Shown here in pieces: positions 15,618-20,387 of a stretch of 20,387 bases of DNA. Under the pieces are notes generated by a model. That model was given only the letters and a program-made list of their open reading frames with translations. It was not told the origin of the DNA and did no database searches. The position numbers and the translations under genes are program-made. Numbering within the stretch: position 1 is the first letter of the stretch; each line of letters starts with the position of its first letter. The DNA comes from Bacilli bacterium (GTDB lineage: Bacteria; Bacillota_I; Bacilli_A; RF39; UBA660), in the NCBI GenBank assembly GCA_900751815.1, contig CAADST010000142.1:1-20387 (forward strand), given 5' to 3'.

Positions 15618-15648
15618 AACTATAGTGAAATAACTATAGTTTTCTTAT
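15618..15648 (+). terminator. Terminator behind the structured RNA region
   Basis: AACTATAG and CTATAGTT form a perfect 8-bp stem with loop TGAAATAA, followed by TTTCTTAT on the plus strand. Confidence 0.6.
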
Positions 15649-15719
15649 ATTTGATTATAAATTTAAAATTAAGTATATTATATATACCATAGTGACATAG
15701 TAAAATTCCAAAATATGAA

Positions 15720-15791
15720 GTTAGGCTTCTCCTAGGGCTTCCCTATTAAAACCTCCTTATGCAACTAGGGGGACCCTAGGAGAGGCCTAAC
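15720..15791. repeat. 18-bp inverted repeat with CTCCTAGGG motif
   Basis: The arms 15720-15737 and 15774-15791 (GTTAGGC[T/C]TCTCCTAGGG) are complementary over 18 positions, with a single U-G pair in plus-strand RNA and an A-C mismatch in minus-strand RNA, so the plus transcript folds better. The 36-base loop contains a further CCCTA/TAGGG pairing. After the right arm the plus strand reads TATTTTTAC. It may be a terminator, a stable RNA or part of a replication origin next to the helicase gene. Confidence 0.65.
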
Positions 15792-15823
15792 TATTTTTAC
15801 AAATTTTTTATCGCCCTATATGA

Positions 15824-15862
15824 TAAAAGCTCTCCTAGAGCTTGTCAGAGCCTAGGAGAGGT
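15824..15862 (-). repeat. Second CCTAGG hairpin, possible terminator of the helicase gene
   Basis: CTCTCCTAG (15830-15838) pairs with CTAGGAGAG (15852-15860). An alternative hairpin AAGCTCT-CCT-AGAGCTT uses the left arm differently. In the minus direction the structure follows the helicase stop by about 10 bases and is followed by CTTTTAT, a weak terminator pattern. It shares the CTCCTAG motif with the larger hairpin upstream. Confidence 0.55.
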
Positions 15863-15871
15863 ATTGTAGAG

Positions 15872-16993
15872 TTATTTCATATTCTCTGTATCGTTATTGT
15901 GTTTCCATAAGTACTCATCAAATGGAGGAATGCCAAAAGTTGCTACTAATGTAGCTTCATCATATGCCCTACCAGCTTCCTCACTTATACCATTTTCCTT
16001 TAGATATCTATAATAAATATTCTTGTTTTCGGCATTGTTAAAATTTGGAGAAACATAACAAGTGATTTTCTTTCTACCAAAAGTAAATCTTTCAGAACGA
16101 TATCCTAAATTTAATACTTCTTTACCAAATTTAACATTATTGTAGGCTTCTAAATTATTTGAAGCACACCACTTACAGTATTCCTTATGATATCTATCTT
16201 TAACCATAAATTCCTTTATTGGAAACAAATTACAGAATTCTATCACATTATTACAGTCCATAAAGTATCTTTTTGTTTCTAACTCCACGACAGGAGGTAT
16301 AGTGAATTTCCCATTTTTTAACACCTCTTTAAAAGCATTAATAGCTCTAGTTGCTATTATTTGCAATGCTTTTGGTTGGCATAATTCATATTCAATGTTA
16401 ATATTACGATTTTCAATAAACGTGGCATTACATGGAATGACTACGATTCTATCAGTCATACATATTTTAGTTTCTTTGAAGTCTATCACATCGTTTACAG
16501 AAAACAACATTGTTGCATAAGGTCTAAATACTATTCTTTCTTTACCTTTAATTTCTGAAATAGTATCTCCTGATATAATCTTATTAAGTATAGAATGATT
16601 AATATATCTGGGTTGTTGCTGGTCTTCACTAATATTAACCGTACATCCTTTTAAAAATTTAGCATTTGTTTTACTACCTGATTTATTTCCCGAAAGAGTT
16701 TCTAAAGTTTCATAAGAACATTGTTGTTCTCCCAAAAGACCCTCTAGAATTCTAAACATACAGCTCTTACCATTGCGACCTTTTCCTTTGAGTATAAATG
16801 CCTTTGCAAGTTTAGCTGTTTTAGTTAAAGAATAACCAATTACTTCATATAGTAAGGTTTCTATTTCCTTATTATGACAAGTAACACTATCAAAATAGTA
16901 GTTCACTATGTCTAACTCCCTTGAAGGAGTTGTAAGTACCCTATAATCATTATAGGGTACACTTAAATTACCTATTATATCTTTAATATCCAT
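15872..16993 (-). CDS. D5/P4-type SF3 replication helicase
   Basis: The product (373 residues from ATG 16993) is an SF3 helicase of the kind fused to primases in phages, plasmids and satellites. It has Walker A GKGRNGKS (70-77), a segment LKGCTVNISEDQQ in the Walker B position, the SF3 sensor strand YATMLFSVNDVIDF with its Asn, and an Arg-containing MTDRIVVIPCNATF. The C-terminal part with WCASNNLEAYNNVKFGKEV resembles the winged-helix tail of P4-family primase/helicases. No primase domain is encoded here. ATG 16993 lies nine bases after AAAGGA; ATG 16999 is in frame but too near. It is the last gene of the minus-strand operon behind xis and probably starts replication of the excised element. 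Confidence 0.85.
   Translation of the reverse strand: MDIKDIIGNLSVPYNDYRVLTTPSRELDIVNYYFDSVTCHNKEIETLLYEVIGYSLTKTAKLAKAFILKGKGRNGKSCMFRILEGLLGEQQCSYETLETLSGNKSGSKTNAKFLKGCTVNISEDQQQPRYINHSILNKIISGDTISEIKGKERIVFRPYATMLFSVNDVIDFKETKICMTDRIVVIPCNATFIENRNINIEYELCQPKALQIIATRAINAFKEVLKNGKFTIPPVVELETKRYFMDCNNVIEFCNLFPIKEFMVKDRYHKEYCKWCASNNLEAYNNVKFGKEVLNLGYRSERFTFGRKKITCYVSPNFNNAENKNIYYRYLKENGISEEAGRAYDEATLVATFGIPPFDEYLWKHNNDTENMK
16936..16960. repeat. Perfect 25-bp palindrome inside the helicase gene
   Basis: Arms GTACCCTATAAT (16936-16947) and its exact complement (16949-16960) surround a single C. It lies within the first 25 codons of the helicase gene and encodes VPYNDYRV. It could be a protein-binding site or an RNA hairpin controlling translation. 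Confidence 0.7.
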
Positions 16994-17010
16994 ATACATT
17001 TATCCTTTCT

Positions 17011-17193
17011 TTAATTCAAATTATCTTTTTGTTGTTCTAACAACCATTTGTCAATTTCAATTTTTGAAAATAATATTTTCACTCCTAATCTAACATAAGG
17101 AATATCCTTGTTTTTTACTAATTTTCTTATAAGACTGATGCTAACATTCAAATATTCTGCTAATTGTTTAACATCAAACATATTACTAGCCAT
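17011..17193 (-). CDS. AlpA/excisionase-type helix-turn-helix protein
   Basis: The 60-residue protein reads MFDVKQLAEYLNVSISLIRK, then LVKNKDIPYVRLGVKILFSK and IEIDKWLLEQ: a MerR-like winged-helix DNA-binding domain (HTH_17 / excisionase type). In integrative elements such proteins bend DNA for excision or, like AlpA, activate int or replication genes. AAGGAGG stands nine bases before ATG 17193. It lies between a small XRE gene and the helicase on the same strand, the position usual for xis in satellites. A 26-bp sequence shared with the int upstream region lies directly before it. Confidence 0.82.
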   Translation of the reverse strand: MASNMFDVKQLAEYLNVSISLIRKLVKNKDIPYVRLGVKILFSKIEIDKWLLEQQKDNLN

Positions 17194-17217
17194 AAAACTT
17201 GCCCTCCTTATTTAAAT

Positions 17218-17243
17218 TTGTTCTTTGCTAGATTAATTTTTTA
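17218..17243 (-). repeat. 26-bp shared element before xis
   Basis: Read on the minus strand, this sequence (contains TTAATCTAGCAAAGAACAA) is identical over 26 bases to 18086-18111 on the plus strand. It ends 24 bases before the xis ATG, thus in the same orientation relative to its gene as the copy before int. Confidence 0.85.
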
Positions 17244-17263
17244 GATTTCCATGCCTAAAGCAA

Positions 17264-17449
17264 TTAGAAATCAAAAATAATGTCGTCATAATCTAGTTCA
17301 AGCACATTTAATATAATATCTAATATCCACATATCCGGAACTTCTTTACCAGTCTCATAATTGATAAGGGTTTCTGCATCAATACAGAAGGCTTTACAAG
17401 CTGTTTCTAATGTCCAGTTTTTGCTTTTTCTAATATCTTCTAATCTCAT
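17264..17449 (-). CDS. Small XRE-family regulator (Cro-like)
   Basis: The 61-residue protein is a bare helix-turn-helix domain: MRLEDIRKSKNWTLETACKA, FCIDAETLINYETGKEVPDM, then WILDIILNVLELDYDDIIF. It is divergently transcribed from the CI-like gene, with consensus promoter boxes upstream and AAAGGAG six bases before ATG. This is the arrangement of Cro/CI or Str/Stl switches, in which it would be the counterpart that favours the excised state. It heads the operon with xis and the helicase. Specific roles are inferred from position. Confidence 0.78.
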   Translation of the reverse strand: MRLEDIRKSKNWTLETACKAFCIDAETLINYETGKEVPDMWILDIILNVLELDYDDIIFDF

Positions 17450-17493
17450 AATTACTCCTTTCTAAACTCAATTAAATGAGTTGTTATGCATCT

Positions 17494-17522
17494 ATTATAC
17501 TGCGGTGTTTTAGCATTGTCAA
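17494..17522 (-). promoter_or_regulatory. Consensus promoter of the Cro-like/xis/helicase operon
   Basis: On the minus strand TTGACA (17517-17522) and TATAAT (17494-17499) are separated by 17 bases, a perfect sigma-A-type promoter, about 45 bases before the gene. Such a strong promoter would need a repressor in the integrated state. Confidence 0.85.
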
Positions 17523-17540
17523 TATAAAGTTGCGAGTTTT

Positions 17541-17615
17541 TATCAATTTTTCTTATTTTTTTCTATTGTTTATCAATTTTTCTTCGTTTTTTCTATATTT
17601 TATCATTTTTTTAGT
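17541..17615. promoter_or_regulatory. Operator region: three repeats at 30-bp spacing
   Basis: TATCAATTTTTCTT starts at 17541 and 17571, and a shorter relative, TATCATTTTTTTA, at 17601: a period of exactly 30 bp. The first two units agree at 26 of 30 positions. They fill the space between the divergent promoters. TTGCGAGT also occurs at 17530 and 17631, beside each promoter. Binding by the CI-like or Cro-like protein is inferred. Confidence 0.65.
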
Positions 17616-17622
17616 TTTTATA

Positions 17623-17651
17623 TTGCATTCTTGCGAGTATTATGATATTAT
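17623..17651 (+). promoter_or_regulatory. Promoter of the CI-like repressor gene
   Basis: TTGCAT (17623-17628) and TATTAT (17646-17651) have a 17-base spacer. Transcription would start near 17658, so the in-frame ATG at 17652 cannot be the start; ATG 17673, with GGAGG at 17660-17664, is used. Confidence 0.7.
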
Positions 17652-17672
17652 ATGACTACGGAGGTTAATGTT

Positions 17673-18032
17673 ATGAGTAAAAATTATAATGAAATATTAA
17701 GCAAAAATCTTACTTATTATATGGCTATCAGAGGCAAAAAAAGAAAAGACCTAGCTAATGACTTGGGAATTCCATATTCATCTATAAGAGATTATGAGAA
17801 AGGTATCTGTTATGCAAAAATAGATAAACTAGAGAAAATTGCTAATTATTTTGGGATAACAGTAGATAAACTTACTCAAGACCATGATTCTGCTAATACA
17901 ATAAAAGTTATCCAAGAAAATGATGATAGTAAACTTATGTATGAAATTATGGTGAAATTATCAAAACTTAACAAGGATGAGAAAAAGTACATTTCAAAAA
18001 CAATAGATATGGTTGCTAATGATAGGCAATAA
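17673..18032 (+). CDS. CI-like XRE repressor
   Basis: The 119-residue protein has an N-terminal Cro/CI helix-turn-helix (LTYYMAIRGKKRKDLANDLG, IPYSSIRDYEKGICYAKIDK, LEKIANYFGITVDKL) and a short helical C-terminal part (LMYEIMVKLSKLNKDEKKYISKTIDMVA) instead of a LexA/CI autocleavage domain, so RecA-driven self-cleavage is not expected. It lies between the divergent control region and int, as Stl or CI genes do in satellites and prophages, and most likely keeps the xis/helicase operon silent. Start choice is explained at its promoter. Confidence 0.82.
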   Translation: MSKNYNEILSKNLTYYMAIRGKKRKDLANDLGIPYSSIRDYEKGICYAKIDKLEKIANYFGITVDKLTQDHDSANTIKVIQENDDSKLMYEIMVKLSKLNKDEKKYISKTIDMVANDRQ

Positions 18033-18061
18033 AAAAAGAGCTAGTGCGCCAACACTAACTC
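18031..18061 (-). terminator. Minus-strand terminator between int and the repressor gene
   Basis: Stem GAGTTAGTG / CACTAGCTC (9 bp with one G-U in minus-strand RNA) with a six-base loop is followed by seven T on the minus strand. In plus-strand RNA it has a C-A mismatch and no T run, so it acts against transcription coming from the rRNA side. Confidence 0.65.
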
Positions 18062-18085
18062 ACCGCTAAATAATAGCGTACAGAA

Positions 18086-18111
18086 TAAAAAATTAATCTA
18101 GCAAAGAACAA
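18086..18111 (+). repeat. 26-bp shared element before int
   Basis: Identical to 17218-17243 in inverted orientation and ending 65 bases before the int ATG. It is framed by TACAGA (18080-18085) and TCTGTA, which together with A and T runs could form a larger hairpin. A hairpin CGCTA/TAGCG precedes it. Confidence 0.8.
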
Positions 18112-18176
18112 CTTTTTTTCTGTACTCCTATTATAGCACTAATTTCAAAATTAGAAAAGATAGGAGAAGTAAATTA

Positions 18177-19382
18177 ATGATTAATTTTAAAGAAGATTAC
18201 CAAAAAACGAACTATGATTATATCTATAAACATAAAACGAATGGAACTTATGCTGTTGCATTTGCATTGTATGATAAATTATATAATAAACGAATTAAAA
18301 GAAGAAAGATTAATTTAAAAACTATAAAGGAAGCTCAAAATTATATAGCCGAAGAAAGAGTAAAATTTAAACAATTGGATAGTCTACCTAAAAAAGGTAG
18401 TCTTTTTAAAGATGCTTTCGCTTCATATATTAAAGAATGTGAATTAGAAGTCAAAAAAGGTAATTTAGCCGAATCTACCGTAGATGGTAAAAAAGCCATA
18501 TTTAAAAATCAAATACTTCCGAAACTAGGTAATGTTAAAATTTCTGAAATTTCAGAAGAACATATTTATAAGTTTCATCAGGATCTATTGTCTATGACTT
18601 GTTTACGAGAAAAAGATAAAAGCCTAAGTAATCAAACACTTATTAAAGTTCACAAACAATTATCTGCTTTTCTTAATTATTGCGTTAGAAAGAAGTTAAT
18701 ACCTTATAACCCTGCAGGTATTGTAGGCAACTTTAAAAAAGTAAAGAAAGAAAAAGAATATCTTACTTATCAAGAGTTTATGCAGTTGTTATCAGTTGTG
18801 GATAATATTAGAGATTTATTCATTATTCAACTTCTATTTTATACTGGTTTAAGAATTAGTGAAATGTTGGCTCTTTCAACAGATAGTATAGTTACTACAG
18901 AACAAGGTACATCTTTAAACATTACTGAAACCTATTATAAAGGTAAAATTAGACAAAAAGCAAAAACTGATGAAGCAATGGATGATTTATTTCTCGATGA
19001 CATTACAGTTGAAACATATAAAACCTTTCTTGAATATAGGAAAGCTCATAATATTACTAGTAAATATCTTTTTGCTAATAATAGGGGTAAATGTGAAGTA
19101 ATAGGCGATAAAGCTATTAGAGATATGCTTAAAAAGTATCTAAAACGCGCAGGAATTGACAAAAACATTACTCCACATAAATTAAGACATAGTCATGCTG
19201 CTTTACTAATTTATATGGGTAAAACATTAGAAGATATTAAAGCAAGATTAAGACACAAAGATATTAGGACTACATCAAATGAATATGGGCATATGTACAA
19301 AGAAAGAAAAATATCACTAGCAAATGACCTAACTACTTTTCGTACTAATCTCAGAGAAAGCTCAAAAAAGTGGGACACCTAG
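18177..19382 (+). CDS. int: Tyrosine integrase of the element
   Basis: The 401-residue recombinase has an N-terminal arm-binding domain (about 15-65, HKTNGTYAVAFALYD), a SAM-like core-binding domain (75-180) and a catalytic domain with R226 (YTGLRISEM), K263, H334-x2-R337 (HKLRHSH), H360 (RLRHKDI) and the nucleophile Y370 (NEYGHM), so all active-site residues are present. It belongs with Tn916/phage-type integrases. ATG 18177 has AGGAG ten bases upstream. The stop codon lies inside the 22-bp arm-type repeat, and the last codons (KKWDT) are written by it. The attachment core is 236 bp beyond the repeat. It should catalyse integration into, and with the AlpA-like protein excision from, the 5S gene. 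Confidence 0.95.
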   Translation: MINFKEDYQKTNYDYIYKHKTNGTYAVAFALYDKLYNKRIKRRKINLKTIKEAQNYIAEERVKFKQLDSLPKKGSLFKDAFASYIKECELEVKKGNLAESTVDGKKAIFKNQILPKLGNVKISEISEEHIYKFHQDLLSMTCLREKDKSLSNQTLIKVHKQLSAFLNYCVRKKLIPYNPAGIVGNFKKVKKEKEYLTYQEFMQLLSVVDNIRDLFIIQLLFYTGLRISEMLALSTDSIVTTEQGTSLNITETYYKGKIRQKAKTDEAMDDLFLDDITVETYKTFLEYRKAHNITSKYLFANNRGKCEVIGDKAIRDMLKKYLKRAGIDKNITPHKLRHSHAALLIYMGKTLEDIKARLRHKDIRTTSNEYGHMYKERKISLANDLTTFRTNLRESSKKWDT

Positions 19383-19392
19383 TGGGACACCT
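19371..19392 (+). repeat. Right arm-type repeat (22 bp) over the int stop codon
   Basis: Identical to 10494-10515 and in the same orientation; it consists of two TGGGACACCT units 12 bp apart and includes the TAG stop of int. Such placement at both ends of the element fits recognition by the integrase N-terminal domain. Confidence 0.65.
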
Positions 19393-19410
19393 AGCAAAAA
19401 ATGACGTAAT

Positions 19411-19446
19411 AAAAAGACTAAATTTTTGAATGGTTTAGTCTTTTTT
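19411..19446. terminator. Bidirectional terminator between int and the 5S gene
   Basis: A perfect stem AAAAGACTAAA / TTTAGTCTTTT with an 11-base loop has T runs on both strands. It can end int mRNA on plus and rRNA-operon transcription, after the 5S gene, on minus. Confidence 0.85.
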
Positions 19447-19459
19447 AAGCAAAAAAAAA

Positions 19460-19565
19460 TAGTTGCATTTTCCTATCTTCGCATACACTATTTTCGGCGT
19501 TCAAGTGCTTGACTTCCTTGTTCGAGATGGGTAAGGGTATTTCCACTTGGCTATCAACACAACTA
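19460..19565 (-). rRNA. rrf: Complete 5S rRNA gene inside the element
   Basis: Read on the minus strand, the 106-nt RNA has its own closed helix I (TAGTTGTG at 19558-19565 with TGCAACTA at 19460-19467, 8 bp with G-U pairs), helix II (CAAGTG/CACTTG), helix III (CCTT/AAGG) and the conserved CCCATCTCGAAC, GAACGCCG and AAGATAGG. It differs from the interrupted 5S in many positions, including compensated changes in helices I and II. It lies between the right arm repeat and the right core, hence inside the element, and is in line with the 23S gene, so the rRNA promoter can transcribe it. Confidence 0.88.
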
Positions 19566-19627
19566 AATTTTTAACAATATTTTTATACAAATAACAATAA
19601 CTTTTTTATGGGCTAAATCTCTAAACA

Positions 19628-19643
19628 TCTCTGTTCGGGATGG
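19628..19643. repeat. Right attachment core (attR)
   Basis: TCTCTGTTCGGGATGG, identical to 10371-10386. Left of it the 5S similarity weakens (CTCTAAACA against CTTAACT), as expected for an element-derived half-site; right of it the 5S sequence continues. Confidence 0.8.
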
Positions 19644-19677
19644 GAAGAGGTGTATCACCTAAGCTATCGTCACCTAT
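19628..19677 (-). pseudogene. 5' part of the interrupted 5S rRNA gene (attR side)
   Basis: On the minus strand this begins with ATAGGTGACGATAGC, continues through TTAGGTG and CCTCTTCCCATCCCGAAC, and loses 5S identity beyond the core. It is the first 5S sequence behind the 23S gene. Its helix I and II strands pair with the fragment at 10316-10386 and not with the intact 5S next to it. Confidence 0.88.
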
Positions 19678-19737
19678 AAAGGATTTTGTCCTTTAAAAAA
19701 CAGATAATGCACACATCAAATAGAAATATATAAATTA

Positions 19738-20387
<650 letters not shown>

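Larger units (their letters stand above)
10371..19643. mobile_element. Integrative element inserted in a 5S rRNA gene
   Basis: The element is bounded by the 16-bp core TCTCTGTTCGGGATGG at both ends, which leaves a unit of about 9.26 kb. It holds a tyrosine integrase next to the right end, an AlpA-like excisionase, CI-like and small XRE regulators around a divergent promoter pair, an SF3 helicase, and a cargo operon. Joining the flanks across one core restores a full 5S rRNA gene. Size and gene order resemble phage satellites of the PICI kind or small integrative elements. No relaxase, coupling protein, capsid, portal or terminase gene is seen, so the mode of transfer is unknown. A complete second 5S gene lies inside the right end. 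Confidence 0.85.

Noticed and set aside
15455..15619. GTG-started ORF encoding an Asn-rich 54-residue peptide
   Set aside because: There is no ribosome binding site, the frame lies in simple AAT/AAC repeats where open frames arise by chance, and the region fits better as the tail of a noncoding transcript.
10494..19392. The 22-bp direct repeats as the actual attachment cores
   Set aside because: They lie inside the 5S fragments, and taking them as ends would leave the split and mutually complementary 5S halves unexplained. They are also tandem repeats, as arm sites often are.
10371..19643. A CRISPR array or classical toxin-antitoxin pair in the element
   Set aside because: No regular repeat-spacer pattern was found, and the small HTH genes have no adjacent toxin-like partner; they fit a phage-type switch.

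Overview
The window is AT-rich, uses the standard genetic code (TGA is a stop, for example in the MarR gene) and has AGGAGG-type ribosome binding sites. It carries a heterodimeric ABC exporter, a tsaE-tsaB-rimI-tsaD operon, a one-piece tmRNA and very short 5S rRNAs (about 105 nt). A low-GC Bacillota genome fits, perhaps an uncultured gut Bacilli lineage near the Mollicutes, since Mollicutes also have short 5S rRNAs and tmRNA tags ending in FA. This placement is inference.

Positions 1-10.3 kb look like chromosome. On the minus strand are a partial PH-domain-like gene, an M23/SH3b cell-wall hydrolase, a MarR-ABC-ABC multidrug-type operon with its own promoter and terminator, and a DUF4186 gene. 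On the plus strand are a DUF3862-type lipoprotein, a small two-TM protein and a 38-residue ORF ending at a terminator. Minus-strand ssrA (tmRNA) follows, then the tsa operon for the tRNA t6A37 modification.

Positions 10.37-19.64 kb form an integrative element of about 9.26 kb sitting inside a 5S rRNA gene. The 3' part of that 5S lies at 10316-10386 and the 5' part at 19628-19677. They share a 16-bp core, and the two parts pair with each other in helices I and II. Plus-strand element genes are an RsgI-like membrane protein, an unknown basic protein, an SSB-like OB-fold protein, a beta-CASP (RNase J-like) hydrolase, a ClpP-like protease, a CI-like repressor and a tyrosine integrase. Minus-strand genes are two small XRE regulators, an AlpA-like excisionase and a D5/P4-type SF3 helicase. 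This int / repressor / divergent HTH / xis / helicase order resembles phage satellites (PICI-like) or small integrative elements. No relaxase, capsid or terminase gene is visible.

The element also has noncoding features: a complete, divergent 5S gene just inside its int-proximal end, which could replace the one it broke; a structured RNA candidate behind the ClpP gene; a cluster of CCTAGG hairpins behind the helicase gene; 22-bp repeats near both ends that look like integrase arm sites; a 26-bp sequence placed before both xis and int; and three 30-bp-spaced repeats between the divergent repressor promoters.

From about 19.74 kb to the right edge is the 3' end of a 23S rRNA gene on the minus strand, so the element interrupts the tail of an rRNA operon. 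The operon's likely original terminator remains beyond the element, next to the tsaE promoter.
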